DNA of 64,000 bases from Bryobacterales bacterium (GCA_028819215.1 JAPPMG010000097.1:106351-170350), one strand, 5' to 3'; shown: positions 18,072 to 27,684, numbered from the stretch's first letter. The notes: a model not told the origin generated them from the letters alone. Program-made: numbers and translations.

Positions 18072-20777
18072 GTGGGCCTGTTGAGTAAGCGCTGGTTGCT
18101 GGTCTGGACCGCGGGACTCCTTTCATGTGTCGCCCTCGCAGCAAGTAGCGCTCCGCTCCAACGCGACTCAGTGGCGGCCGAGAGCGACGCGCCGTCAGCC
18201 CCCGCTGCAGAGAACCCGGGTTCAGACGCCGTTCAAGCGGGCAACTCCGGGCCGGACCGTACGGAGCTCAATCTCCTGGGACAGACGGATTCCTCGGCGG
18301 GTGAGAGCCGCCGCAACGAGAACGTCAGGATCACGCTGGTTGACAACGCGGTGCAACGGGAGCTCAACGAGCGGCTCGGTGCCTCGGCAACAATCGTCAA
18401 GGAGTTCAAGGCCGAGACCAGCTACTTCGGCGCCGAGATCGGCAGCGCGCCGTCCGCGCCTCTTCATCAAGCGCACGCGGCAGCGTCAGGGGTGCACGGC
18501 AGAATCTACGAAACGCACAACAACAGCGTCTTCAGCGCGCGCTCGTTCTTCCAGGTTGGAGGCGTCCAGCCGGCTCGCTCGAACGACTATGGCTTCCAAG
18601 TCCTGACGCCCCTAGGACGAAAGGTGAATTTCAGTCTCGACGGGAGCCAGAAGAGAGTTCGAGGCCAAGTCAATGGAAACGTGCTGGTACCAAGGGCAGA
18701 CGAACGAACGCCGCTGGATCGCGACCCGGTTACAGGCGAGCCGGTGGATCAAGAGACGTGGCACTTCGTGAGCCGAATGCTTGGGGCGTATCCGGACGAA
18801 CCACCGAACCGTCCCGATATCGACCCGCGCGCACTCAATACGAACTCGCCGCAGTCCATCGACAACGATTCGCTGGCGCCTCGCTTGGATGTCAGTGCCG
18901 GAGATCGCGACCGCTTTGTGCTCGGCTACCAGTTCACGGCACAGCAGGTGGAAGCGTTTCAACTCGTTGGCGGGCAGAACCCGAACACCACCACCAAGAA
19001 CCACAGGGCACGCGCCACTTGGAGCCGGACCTGGTCCCCGGTCACCACGATGGATGCATCTGCGGGCTTCGACCGGGTGGGGTCGCTGCTGGTCCCGGAT
19101 GATTCGGCGGTCGGGCCGCTCATCTGGATGTCTGCGGCTCTGCAATTTCTCGGACCGGGCCCGATCATCCCAATTGACCGCTCGCGGAATACGTTCCGGT
19201 ACGCGACCCAATTGCGTCATCGCCGCGGGAAGCATGACCTCACCATGGGCGCTATGGCGGTGCGCAGGCAGATCAACGGTTTCGAAAGCTCCAATCATCG
19301 AGGTGAGTACGTCTTCAACGACAATTTCGGGAACGACACCATCAGCAACGTCCGTCTCGGCCGGCCCAGTCAGTACCAGCAGGCGGTCGGAGACATCAGT
19401 CGCGGCTTCCGGAGTTGGGATGCGGCGTTCTATGTAGGCGACGCATGGCGGGTCTGGTCCGATCTAACGCTCACGCTCGGGCTGCGCTACCAGGCGGCCT
19501 TCGCCCCTTCGGAGGTCAACCAACGGAATCGGATTCCGTACGATTGCGACTGCAATAACCTGGCACCTCGCCTCGGGTTCGCATACCGCCTAGGCGGAAA
19601 CCGGGGCGTGCTGCGAGGAGCCTACGGGCTCCACTACGGCGAGATCTTTCCGGTCACATACAGCCAGGCTCGCTTCAATCCCCCTGGCAGCATCAATGTC
19701 GTGATCGTAGGGCCGAAGTTGGTAGATCCGCTCTCCGACCTCGAGCCTGGGGCTCTTGACCCTAGCGCCCGCAGCACCGTCGTGGAGTTGGACCCGGATC
19801 TGGCGCTGCCTTACTCCCACCAGTACAACTTCCAATGGGAACTGAGCCTAGCGCGCGACTGGAACCTCGAAGTCGGCTATGTTGGCAGCCGCTCGATCCG
19901 GCTGCTCAATCTGTGGAACACGAACCGGGGGCGCCCCGTGCCCGGGATTCCCCTCACGACGAGCACAGTCAACGTACGCCGGGCAGACCCGCGATACTTC
20001 GAGGTTCGGCGCGTGCTCAACAGCTCCCGCGGGTACTACGATGCGGCGAAGGCACGGCTCGTTGTTTCTCGCTGGCGGGGTCTGACACTCGATGTGTCGT
20101 ACTGGTTCAGCAAGGCGATTGATCTGGGCGGAGACTTTGTCAACACGGCATCGAGCACCGACGCCTGGTGGGGCCAAAGCCCGTCCGAGTTCGATGTGCA
20201 CGGGACGATGCGGGCGCTGAGCTCGTTCCACCAACCCCACGCATTCCTCACTCGCGCCAGCTACGAGCTGCCAAGACTCTCGCGGACCGGATGGCTGGGG
20301 AGGGTAGCTGGCGGATGGCAGATGTCCGGTGTCGTGCTCGTCAAATCGGGCACTCCCTTCGTGATCGACACGGGCTCAGACGGGCCGGGATTCGGCAACG
20401 TCGATGGCACGGGCCGGGACCGGCCCAATCTCCTCGACCCGTCCGTTCTCGGCCGGGCGATCGACCATCCGGACACGTCCCGCGCGAGGATGCCGTTCTC
20501 GGCCTTTGGCTTCCTGGAACCGGGGCAGGCGTCCGGCACGCTTGGCCGCCACGTCCTGCGCAAGGATGCCATCAACAACGTCAACTTGAGCCTGTCGCGG
20601 TCATGGCCGCTGGGCGGCGACAAGGCAATCGATTTCCGAGCCGAATCGATCAACTTCCTCAATTCGCCGCAATTCGCCGAGCCAGGGCGCAATCTCACCT
20701 CCCCGAACTTCGGTCAGATCACGAACACGCTCAACGACGGCCGAACCTTCCGTTTCCTGCTGCAATTCAGCTTCTAG
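18072..20777 (+). CDS. TonB-dependent receptor-like outer-membrane barrel, short N-terminus
   Basis: About 900 aa. After a signal-like segment (SKRWLLVWTAGLLSCVALAASS) comes a Pro/Ala/Ser-rich linker, then a plug-like portion (GVHGRIYETHNNSVFSARSF) and a long beta-barrel with alternating aromatic strands, ending in FRFLLQFSF, the expected C-terminal Phe of outer-membrane proteins. The barrel resembles Oar-type receptors (for example YFEVRRVLNSSRGYYDAAK and WYFSKA-like segments), but the N-terminal carboxypeptidase-regulatory-like domain of the second receptor (51.0 kb) is not seen. The start is uncertain: GTG 18072 or TTG 18081 suit the signal peptide; the frame is open to 17979. Likely imports oligosaccharides released by neighbouring sulfatases; inference from position. 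Confidence 0.78.
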   Translation: MGLLSKRWLLVWTAGLLSCVALAASSAPLQRDSVAAESDAPSAPAAENPGSDAVQAGNSGPDRTELNLLGQTDSSAGESRRNENVRITLVDNAVQRELNERLGASATIVKEFKAETSYFGAEIGSAPSAPLHQAHAAASGVHGRIYETHNNSVFSARSFFQVGGVQPARSNDYGFQVLTPLGRKVNFSLDGSQKRVRGQVNGNVLVPRADERTPLDRDPVTGEPVDQETWHFVSRMLGAYPDEPPNRPDIDPRALNTNSPQSIDNDSLAPRLDVSAGDRDRFVLGYQFTAQQVEAFQLVGGQNPNTTTKNHRARATWSRTWSPVTTMDASAGFDRVGSLLVPDDSAVGPLIWMSAALQFLGPGPIIPIDRSRNTFRYATQLRHRRGKHDLTMGAMAVRRQINGFESSNHRGEYVFNDNFGNDTISNVRLGRPSQYQQAVGDISRGFRSWDAAFYVGDAWRVWSDLTLTLGLRYQAAFAPSEVNQRNRIPYDCDCNNLAPRLGFAYRLGGNRGVLRGAYGLHYGEIFPVTYSQARFNPPGSINVVIVGPKLVDPLSDLEPGALDPSARSTVVELDPDLALPYSHQYNFQWELSLARDWNLEVGYVGSRSIRLLNLWNTNRGRPVPGIPLTTSTVNVRRADPRYFEVRRVLNSSRGYYDAAKARLVVSRWRGLTLDVSYWFSKAIDLGGDFVNTASSTDAWWGQSPSEFDVHGTMRALSSFHQPHAFLTRASYELPRLSRTGWLGRVAGGWQMSGVVLVKSGTPFVIDTGSDGPGFGNVDGTGRDRPNLLDPSVLGRAIDHPDTSRARMPFSAFGFLEPGQASGTLGRHVLRKDAINNVNLSLSRSWPLGGDKAIDFRAESINFLNSPQFAEPGRNLTSPNFGQITNTLNDGRTFRFLLQFSF

Positions 20778-20975
20778 GCTTCTTGCCGGGAGTCGAGGGA
20801 AGGCCCGTGAGTGGGAAAGGTGGTCGGCCTGTGATGTTGCGCCGTCATCGCAGGCCGGACACCTTGGCCGAGAGTCAACTCCTGCCAGATCCGGCCGGAG
20901 CGGTGCCTTCGGATGAAGGAGAATTGGACAAGTGCTGATGCAACCTTGATCGAACCAAACAAGGGCGTCGGCCCA

Positions 20976-22466
20976 TCATTCCAACGGCGGGCTGACCGTA
21001 GTCTTGAGATCGTTCCACAGCTGTTTGAACTCGGCCATGTCCGGCTGATCGGCGTCGAACACGCTGTGGGAGGCCTTCCCGCTCACGACCAGTGGCACTT
21101 CGCGCTCGGGTAGCCAGGCGGCGAGCTCTTTCTTTTGCTTGGCCATGACCGGATCCCCTGCCAGATTCAGCCATTCCTGCGGATCGTCAGCGTGATTGTA
21201 GAGCTCCTCGCTGCCGTCGAAATAGCGAACGTAACGCCAGTCCCGGGTGCGGACCGAGTAGTTCCCGCGCCCCCAAGTCGTAATCGCGGGCTCCGCCCTC
21301 CGGTACGTCACGTCTGCCAGGAAGGGCACGAGACTGGCACCGTCAAGATACGAGGGCGCCTCGAGCCCGGCCATCTCCGCGAGCGTGGGATAGATGTCGA
21401 TCAGCGAGACGGCTTCGTCGGTGGAACGACCGGTCTCGGCATCTTCGCGCGTGTCCCAAATGATGAACGGAACATGAGTCGCCTCCTCCCAGAGTGAGAA
21501 CTTGCGGAAACTGCGCTTCTCGCCAAGATGGTATCCGTGGTCGGACCACAGCACGACGATGGTGTTCTTGCTATAAGGACTGCTCTCCAGAGCGTCCAGG
21601 ACGCGGCCGACATTCCAGTCCGTCCAAGAGATCGACGCTAGGTACGCCCTCCTGACATCCTCCCAAGCGGCCTGTTTGCGGTATCGGATGTCATCGTTCA
21701 GCCGCACGTTGCGCCGCGCTGGCCACGGGACATCGGCAAGGTCGTCGGTCTTGACGGGAGGGGCCTCGATGCCGTCTTGGTAGAGCTCGAAGAATCGCAT
21801 CGGAGCGATGAAGGGCAGGTGGGGCTTGTGGAATCCGACCGCCAGGAAAAAGGGCCTGCTGTGTTGCCGGTTCAACACGTCCGCGCCGAACTCGGACGTG
21901 GCGTAGTCCCGGTGGTGCTCTAGCGGCGATGTGGTCGGACAGAACGCCATCTTGCGGCTCTCGCCCTGGACGTAGCCGGCGTCCGGCGCGTAGACTAGCG
22001 GGGGCAGCGCGGCGATCTTATTGGCGTTGTGTTCGGTCCATTCCCGGCGGCCGCCGTCCTTGTCGTAGGTCCAAGCCGTTCCGTGGTGGATCTTCCCTGA
22101 CGCGAACGTGTCGTAGCCGCTCTCCTTGAACAGCTGCGGCAGGGTCGTGTAGCGGTCAACGATGGCCGGATCGATCTTGTCGGTGTCGTAGAACGGGTAC
22201 AGCCCCGAATGGAACGGCTGTATGCCGAACAACAGGGCATTGCGGCTGGGCGAGCAGCCCGGGGCAGCGGTGTGAGCGTTGCGGAAGTTCACGCCCTTGC
22301 TGGCTAGACGGTCCATGTTGGGTGTCTGGGCCTGGGGGTGGCCGTCGAGGAAACCGGTCCAGTCATTGAGGTCGTCAATCGCGATAAAGAGAACGTTCGG
22401 CGGGGCCGCCCAAGCGAGGGTCTGAGCCACGGCGGCGACAATCAGGATTTTGGCGAGAGTCGACAT
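20976..22466 (-). CDS. Sulfatase, iduronate-2-sulfatase-like, secreted
   Basis: 496 aa from the ATG at 22466, which opens the signal peptide MSTLAKILIVAAVAQTLAWA. Asp31-Asp32 in FIAIDDLNDW, Cys71 in APGCSPSRNALLFG (formylglycine site), ASGKIHHG and LWSDHGYHLGEKRSFRKFSLWE, the last a signature of iduronate-2-sulfatase-type (S1_7) enzymes. A TACAAT hexamer lies 12 bases upstream of the start. It lies 75 bases downstream of the beta-helix gene on the same strand, so the two are probably cotranscribed. Confidence 0.92.
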   Translation of the reverse strand: MSTLAKILIVAAVAQTLAWAAPPNVLFIAIDDLNDWTGFLDGHPQAQTPNMDRLASKGVNFRNAHTAAPGCSPSRNALLFGIQPFHSGLYPFYDTDKIDPAIVDRYTTLPQLFKESGYDTFASGKIHHGTAWTYDKDGGRREWTEHNANKIAALPPLVYAPDAGYVQGESRKMAFCPTTSPLEHHRDYATSEFGADVLNRQHSRPFFLAVGFHKPHLPFIAPMRFFELYQDGIEAPPVKTDDLADVPWPARRNVRLNDDIRYRKQAAWEDVRRAYLASISWTDWNVGRVLDALESSPYSKNTIVVLWSDHGYHLGEKRSFRKFSLWEEATHVPFIIWDTREDAETGRSTDEAVSLIDIYPTLAEMAGLEAPSYLDGASLVPFLADVTYRRAEPAITTWGRGNYSVRTRDWRYVRYFDGSEELYNHADDPQEWLNLAGDPVMAKQKKELAAWLPEREVPLVVSGKASHSVFDADQPDMAEFKQLWNDLKTTVSPPLE

Positions 22467-22541
22467 CTTCAATCTCGGATTGTAGGTCCGCTTTGCAGCG
22501 GCGACGGAATCGGGCATGGTCTTGCGGGCCGAGCCCAGACC

Positions 22542-23807
22542 CTAGAGGTTGCCTTCGACGGTACGGGACTTCGCGTCCAAATCGGCCTTCACCGTCGCCA
22601 TGTTGTCCGTGATGGCATAGGAGTCCAGGCCGCCGGACTCGCTCAGGTTCGAAAGGGCGATCCCGGCCGACTTGGTTCCCGAAGCGACGACGTTGCGGAT
22701 GCGCAACCCGCCGAATCGCTCGTCGGCACTGACCCGGTACTCGATTGCCCGGCCCGGCCGCGCCTCCCCGGTGAAGACGACGTTATCGATGAGTGCGTTG
22801 TTGGCGTCCACAACGACCACCGCGGGCCCCTCTTGGTTCGCGTCCGCGAGGGTGATGTTCCGGATCGCGACGTTGTCGCTGTTCTCCACCACGAACCACG
22901 GGGCGTTCGCAGGCCCGCCGCTTATCCGGACGTTCTCGATCAGCAGGTTCCTAGTGTTGCGGACATGCAGTGGCCGCCAGCGGTCGTCCTCGCGAAAGTC
23001 CTGCCCCGACACATTGCGAATCGTCAGGCCATCGTGACCGAAGTCCCTGTTCGCCGTGCGAATCGCGGTCACGCAGTCCTTGACCTGCACTCCGTCAATG
23101 AGGATATGGCGGTTGATCATCCCTTCCCGGCTGTGATCCTGCACGTCAACGCCGTAGAAGCTGGACTCGGCGTAGATATCGCGAACCGTGATGTGCTCGC
23201 TTCCGTCGGACACCTCGACAGGCCCCCTCAGGCGGGATCCGTAGCTGCGGATGTTCTCGACCACCAGATGCCGGATGTACAGGCCCTCGTGGCCCTGGCC
23301 GCCGATCGAGACGATGTCGCGAATCGTGTTCCGGCCCGTGACGTTGCGGATCACACCGTGCTCGATGTCCCCGAACTCCGCGGTCGGCGTGATCATGACG
23401 CCGTCCTTGGCACTGTTGTCGGTCTGGCCGTCCTCGATCACGAACCGCCCTCTCCTGACCAGGATCAAGGGAGCCCTGTCGGATTGCTCCACCGAATCGC
23501 CGTTTCCGACGAGTGTGAAATCCCGGATCCTAACGTGCTCGGAACGGATTTCGAGGATGGGAGTCTTCGCAAGGCCGGGCTCGAGGCGCATGTGGAGGCC
23601 CACAAGTGTCAACGGTTTGTCGATTCGGACCGTCTCGGAGACCTCGACCGGACGGCTGCGGTCCGCTAGCAGCAAGGAGAACGGGGCTGCTTGGTCGACC
23701 GCCGCCTGCAGCTCGGCCGCGTCGATTTCGACAACCCTAGAGCCGGATTCGGACGGTCCGGCAGTGCAGACCGCCGCGACGCATGCCAAGAGAGCTATCT
23801 TCTTCAT
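22542..23807 (-). CDS. Secreted right-handed beta-helix repeat protein
   Basis: 421 aa from ATG 23807 with a short signal peptide (MKKIALLACVAAVCTAG). From ~residue 60 on it consists of parallel beta-helix rungs with the periodic pattern IRNV/IENV (for example LTIRNVSGQDF, LLIENVRISGG, VAIRNITLADA, ALIDNVVFTGE), as in pectate-lyase-like or alginate-epimerase-like folds. No catalytic residues can be named. First gene of a probable operon with the iduronate-sulfatase-like gene, which suggests action on an acidic polysaccharide. A lyase or a binding role are both possible. Confidence 0.85.
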   Translation of the reverse strand: MKKIALLACVAAVCTAGPSESGSRVVEIDAAELQAAVDQAAPFSLLLADRSRPVEVSETVRIDKPLTLVGLHMRLEPGLAKTPILEIRSEHVRIRDFTLVGNGDSVEQSDRAPLILVRRGRFVIEDGQTDNSAKDGVMITPTAEFGDIEHGVIRNVTGRNTIRDIVSIGGQGHEGLYIRHLVVENIRSYGSRLRGPVEVSDGSEHITVRDIYAESSFYGVDVQDHSREGMINRHILIDGVQVKDCVTAIRTANRDFGHDGLTIRNVSGQDFREDDRWRPLHVRNTRNLLIENVRISGGPANAPWFVVENSDNVAIRNITLADANQEGPAVVVVDANNALIDNVVFTGEARPGRAIEYRVSADERFGGLRIRNVVASGTKSAGIALSNLSESGGLDSYAITDNMATVKADLDAKSRTVEGNL

Positions 23808-24113
23808 GACCGGACGGGACGAATTTAGCACGGGACGGGACTGTGGCGTTGATCCCGCGGTGCAGAATGTCGGAAATGGCTGTCCGGAATCGGACAACAG
23901 GCCACGGAATGGCTTGCGTGCCCGTCAGCAGCCGCGAGCGGTCATTCAGGAGTCTGCTGGGCCTGGCCTCTGCAAAGCCTGTCCTCGTCGTCGATTAGAT
24001 CCAGGGAGCCGGTCGCTGGGTCCCCCGCCTCCACGTGACGAGATTCAGGTCGTCCACTGTGGATTGTGCGGCCGGTGTACCGGTACGCGGACACGCAGCA
24101 AATACGTGCAGGA
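23808..24113. other. Intergenic; expected toxin gene absent
   Basis: This stretch follows the antitoxin-like gene, where a RES-domain toxin would normally lie. Translating the minus strand in all three frames gives only short peptides with no RES motifs. Nothing else was seen. Confidence 0.5.
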
Positions 24114-24464
24114 TCAGGCGCAGCCACCAGCGACGATCCGATCGAGATAGGCATGCACGTGATCTGCCTTGCCGTCGCGGACCAACTGATCTGGCGTTGC
24201 GCCTCCGAAGCCGGGCAACGGCTCGGCACGAAACCAAGCATAGGCAGCCAACGGCGACCCGGTTTCTGCCTCCACGCGCGTAAGGATTTCCAGCATTTGG
24301 CGGAGGCGAACTTGGGTCTGGCAGGCCGTTACCCGCGAAGCGCGCATGAAGGAATCTCTTCCCAAGCCCAACGTGTCGGCTATTTCGGCCTTGGTTGTGC
24401 GCAGCGCCTGGGCAACTTGCGTCGGGGAAAGCACCTGATCTTCAAGGAGTTCTTGGAATCGCAT
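24114..24464 (-). CDS. Xre/MbcA/ParS-type antitoxin (DUF2384), apparently without toxin
   Basis: 116 aa from ATG 24464. Residues ~12-45 form a helix-turn-helix (SPTQVAQALRTTKAEIADTLG), and residues ~80-113 the toxin-binding domain with the diagnostic WFRAEPLPGFGGATPDQLV and a closing DHVHAYLDRI. The family neutralises RES-domain toxins that degrade NAD. No RES gene follows, and none precedes it. TACTAT on the minus strand at 24476-24481 may be its -10, and an 8-bp palindrome GACATGTC at 24485-24492 could be an autoregulatory site. It may be a leftover of a lost module, an anti-toxin, or a transcription factor. Confidence 0.85.
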   Translation of the reverse strand: MRFQELLEDQVLSPTQVAQALRTTKAEIADTLGLGRDSFMRASRVTACQTQVRLRQMLEILTRVEAETGSPLAAYAWFRAEPLPGFGGATPDQLVRDGKADHVHAYLDRIVAGGCA

Positions 24465-24911
24465 GCCGAAACCACATAGTACTTGACATGTCTTTGCGAT
24501 AGAACCTGTTAGTCCGCAAGGAGCTGAGGCACGCTCGTGGTGCACGTATACGTCAGGCTAGGGAGAAGCGTTCGTGGCTTGGATGTGGGGCGCTACGTGC
24601 CCCGCTACATAGTCCCCTCGGCGTCGAACCGGGGCAATCCGGCGGCGGATAATCCGGCCACGGTACAATCGCCGGTATTCATGGCAGGGGTGAGCAGCGA
24701 AATGCGGGATGAACTGAGCATTACGATCGAGTACCACTACCACGATCAGGTGACCTCCGCCGGCGCTGCGGAACACACCGTGGCTCATTCGGGCCCTGTG
24801 CGTGACAGGGTCGTGGTACGGAATCGCCAATCGGGGCATGCACCGTACAGAGCCCGATAGCCGCTGCGCGGTTGCACGCGATTTGCGCGCGTTCATCCAC
24901 CAAGCCGTCCG
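24465..24911. other. Intergenic, possible short ORF
   Basis: No convincing gene. A 59-codon frame starts at ATG 24681, preceded 11 bases by TACAAT (24664-24669), but its peptide has no recognisable features and no ribosome site. Otherwise promoter space for the divergent antitoxin and peptidase genes. Confidence 0.4.
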
Positions 24912-26444
24912 ATGAGACACCGCTGGAACCTGGCCAGCGCACTGCTGCTGGCTGCGCTTGTCCTTGCCGCGGCGCCCTATTGCACCCTCGGCCACTCTGA
25001 AGTCACCCTGCGGCCCGTCCTGGAGGGTGGCGAAGTCGCGGCGATAGAAGTCCATTCGGTAATCCACGGATGGAAGTTTCCCTTTTCCGGCCCGTTGAGC
25101 GTCGATGCGCCCGTCGTCTATGCGTCGGTGGCAGGGATCGCGGACCGCGTCAGGGGACTGAAACTTAGTGACAGCGAGGGGGAGATCCCGCTTACGCATG
25201 AGGATGACCCGCCCGCAGCCGGGGGTTACCCCTACTTCCGGCACTGGCGGGCAGACCGCAGCGTGTCCTTCCCCGTAACCCTCAGCTACCGTTCCGATGT
25301 CGAGCCGGATGACGCCCGCTCGGGGCCGCCGTACGGCATACGCCCGTCCGCCGGCGGCGTAAGCGGAGCCGGCGCTGGCTTTCTGGTTCTGCCCGAGAAC
25401 GTGATGTCCATGGTTTCACGCGTGCAATGGGACCTGAGCTCGCTGCCACCGGGCTCGGCCGGCATTACTTCCTTCGGCGGGGGCGCATTCGAGGTTAACG
25501 GGCCACCGGCCTTGCTGCGGCAGGGCTGGTACATGGCCGGCCCGTTGCAGCGTTATCCTGCCTCGGGCGACGCCAACGGATTCAGCGCTTCGTGGCTCGG
25601 GGACTTCCCGTTCGATCCGGCGGTTGAGATGCAGTGGGCAGGTGAAGCCTACGCGTACCTCGGTGATTTCTTCCAATATCTCGATCCGCGTCCGCGCTAC
25701 CGCGTCTTCATGCGCATGCTCGATTCCGGCAGAGGAGGGGCCGGGGGCACGGCCTTGAAGAACTCCTTCATGCTGTCGCAGGTCCCGGGCATGCCCAGGG
25801 AAGTCGCCACCCGGCACCGCGACACATTCGTTCACGAGATGATCCACCAGTGGGTCGGGCGCATCGAAGGACCGAGCGGGATTTCCAGCTGGTTCGACGA
25901 AGGCCTGACCACCTATTACACGAGCCTGCTTTCCATGCTGGGCGGCTTCCAGACGGTGGACGAGTACGGCGAAGCAATCAACGCAGTGGCGGAAGAGTAT
26001 TACACGAACCCGGCACGCAACTGGTCCGCCGCCAGGATCGCGGAGGCAGGATTCGGAAATGCGCAGGCGCGCGGCCTTCCCTACCGCCGCGGCGCGCTTT
26101 ATTTCGCGCACCTCGACGCCCGGATCCGTGCCGCCAGCGGCGAGGCGGAGAACCTGCACTCGTTCATGCGGGAGATCTTCACTCGGCGTGAAAAGGACGA
26201 TGACTTCCAGTTCGATCACGACCGATGGAGGGAATTGATCGCCGGACGCCTCGGGCCGGAAGCGGTCGAGGAGTTCACCGACATCATCATGGATGGCAAG
26301 ACCATCACCCCGGCGTCCGATGCCTTCGGCCCCTGCTTCGAGCGGCGGCCTGCCGTCTTCACCAATGGGGAAGGGGAAGCAATCAGCGGTTTCAAATGGG
26401 TCCGAATAGAGTCAGTCTCCAAGCGGACTTGCCGCGAAGTGTAA
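24912..26444 (+). CDS. Secreted gluzincin metallopeptidase (M61/M1-like)
   Basis: 510 aa with a signal peptide (ALLLAALVLAAAPYCTLG). The zinc motif is HEMIH at 308-312 with the third ligand Glu330 in WFDEGLTTYY, 17 residues after the second His, as in gluzincins. The fold upstream resembles the beta-rich N-domain of M61 glycyl aminopeptidases, but the C-terminal PDZ domain usual in M61 is not visible. Cys residues near the C-terminus may form a disulfide (CFERR ... RTCREV). Probably cleaves peptides in the periplasm or outside the cell. Confidence 0.82.
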   Translation: MRHRWNLASALLLAALVLAAAPYCTLGHSEVTLRPVLEGGEVAAIEVHSVIHGWKFPFSGPLSVDAPVVYASVAGIADRVRGLKLSDSEGEIPLTHEDDPPAAGGYPYFRHWRADRSVSFPVTLSYRSDVEPDDARSGPPYGIRPSAGGVSGAGAGFLVLPENVMSMVSRVQWDLSSLPPGSAGITSFGGGAFEVNGPPALLRQGWYMAGPLQRYPASGDANGFSASWLGDFPFDPAVEMQWAGEAYAYLGDFFQYLDPRPRYRVFMRMLDSGRGGAGGTALKNSFMLSQVPGMPREVATRHRDTFVHEMIHQWVGRIEGPSGISSWFDEGLTTYYTSLLSMLGGFQTVDEYGEAINAVAEEYYTNPARNWSAARIAEAGFGNAQARGLPYRRGALYFAHLDARIRAASGEAENLHSFMREIFTRREKDDDFQFDHDRWRELIAGRLGPEAVEEFTDIIMDGKTITPASDAFGPCFERRPAVFTNGEGEAISGFKWVRIESVSKRTCREV

Positions 26445-26454
26445 CGGCGAGGAA

Positions 26455-26680
26455 CTAGCTTGGCCATGCATTCGCAGGCACGCACCACGGACGATTAACG
26501 AAGGGCTTGTCGTACTTGGGGGGCATCAGCTTGACGGCGTGTCCCCACGCGAGTAGCTGGCGGCCGATGTGATGGGGACGGTTGCAGTCCGCCATCCCGA
26601 TGCGGCAGGGCTCCATCTTCGCGGTGACCTCAAGCACCTTGCTCTTAGAGAACCGGAATCGGGATGCTCGAACGTCGAAG
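26455..26680 (-). pseudogene. IS110-family transposase remnant
   Basis: A ~70-residue minus-strand frame reads like the N-terminal DEDD domain of IS110 transposases: KVLEVTAKMEPCRIGMADC, then RPHHIGRQLLAWGHAVKLMP and PPKYDKPFV, which align with the family pattern around GMEAC, HHWARELxxLGHEV and PPQYVKPYVK. After the KPFV block the homology stops abruptly and a stop codon follows; nothing of the remaining ~250 residues is present. It has no plausible start and is squeezed between two genes, so it is a dead fragment. Confidence 0.75.
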
Positions 26681-26686
26681 AGCCAG

Positions 26687-27493
26687 CTAGAAGCGGTAGA
26701 CCAGCAGGAGTTGAGGAAGCACCTCGTCCGCGTCTTCGAATCCGAACTTGTTGATCCAGAGGTGGAATTCGATTCCCGCGTAGAATCGTCCGGCCTCCCC
26801 GGCCAGCGCCTTGCCGAGGTCGATGCGCAACTGCGGCTGGAGCAGCACCCAGTACGGCAGGCTGGCCCCGAGCTCATTGCTGCGGGGGCTGTGCCACTCG
26901 CCGTGCCCTTCGAGCGAGAACGTCCCTCCCGCTACCTCGAACGGCAGCGCCCAGTTGAAATCTATGAGATGGCTGTTGCTTTCCTTGGGCGCTCCCCCGG
27001 CTGCCAGGCCCTGATTCCGGTCGACCATGTACAGGTAGTCGAGATTCGCGAATGCAAACCCCGGCAGGTCGAGCTGGAAACGAAAACCGGGAGTGATCTT
27101 GAGGACCTTCGCCTGCGCCCCCCAGTTCAAGCCGCCCAAGGGGCCGATGCCCTTGATGGGACCCCAAGAGTAGTCCTGGCCCGTGATCGCTCCGAGGCTT
27201 AGGAACGGATACCACTCCAAGTACATGTCGCGGTTCGCATCTGCGCCTTCGCAGCACTTCATGTCCAGGAAGAAGAAGTTCTCGCCATAGTCCCAGCCGC
27301 TAGCGTGCTGGAGCGTCAGGATGTTCTGAAAGCCGGGAGGACTCGTCGGGTACTCGCCGAAGGAACTGCCTCCCTGGTATTGGAGTTCGGTGATACTGAA
27401 CCCCTGAGCTCGGGCATTGCCGCCGAAGAGGAGCAGGCAACAGGCGATCGCCAGAGATCGGGCCAGACCTTGGCGGCACTTGGCGGGAAGCAC
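26687..27493 (-). CDS. Tsx/OmpK-like outer-membrane channel
   Basis: Beta-barrel of ~268 aa with signal LAIACCLLLFGGNARAQ. Blocks ILTLQHASGWDYGENFFFLD, DMYLEWYPFLSL, FANLDYLYMVDRN and the terminal QLLLVYRF match the Tsx/OmpK family of nucleoside-type outer-membrane channels, ending in the expected Phe. I chose GTG 27493, preceded at eight bases by GGGAG; GTG 27574 is an in-frame alternative that adds 27 residues. The true substrate is unknown. Confidence 0.75.
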   Translation of the reverse strand: MLPAKCRQGLARSLAIACCLLLFGGNARAQGFSITELQYQGGSSFGEYPTSPPGFQNILTLQHASGWDYGENFFFLDMKCCEGADANRDMYLEWYPFLSLGAITGQDYSWGPIKGIGPLGGLNWGAQAKVLKITPGFRFQLDLPGFAFANLDYLYMVDRNQGLAAGGAPKESNSHLIDFNWALPFEVAGGTFSLEGHGEWHSPRSNELGASLPYWVLLQPQLRIDLGKALAGEAGRFYAGIEFHLWINKFGFEDADEVLPQLLLVYRF

Positions 27494-27684
27494 ATGTCGC
27501 ACTCCCGCCACAGAGCTGAAGAATGTTCGATCCGCGAAGAGATTCCCAGTGTTACGCGGCCAGTCGGAATCCACGTTCCGCTCAGATTAGCACCCTAGGC
27601 TCGGGCAGCAGACTAGACCGTGATTGGAGAGATCGCGTTAACGCAGTCGGTGCTTGGGCCAGCTGCATCCGGTGAAGGAGCTTG

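Noticed and set aside
23942..24241. Possible RES toxin partner for the antitoxin
   Set aside because: Three-frame translation shows no RES motifs, and the frame overlaps the antitoxin's end out of phase.
24483..24488. TTGACA on the plus strand upstream of the M61-like gene
   Set aside because: No acceptable -10 hexamer at 16-18 bases; it coincides with the antitoxin promoter region.
24537..24860. 107-codon plus-strand frame, with a 59-codon version from ATG 24681 behind a TACAAT
   Set aside because: No ribosome site, no recognisable domain and low-complexity composition; treated as intergenic.
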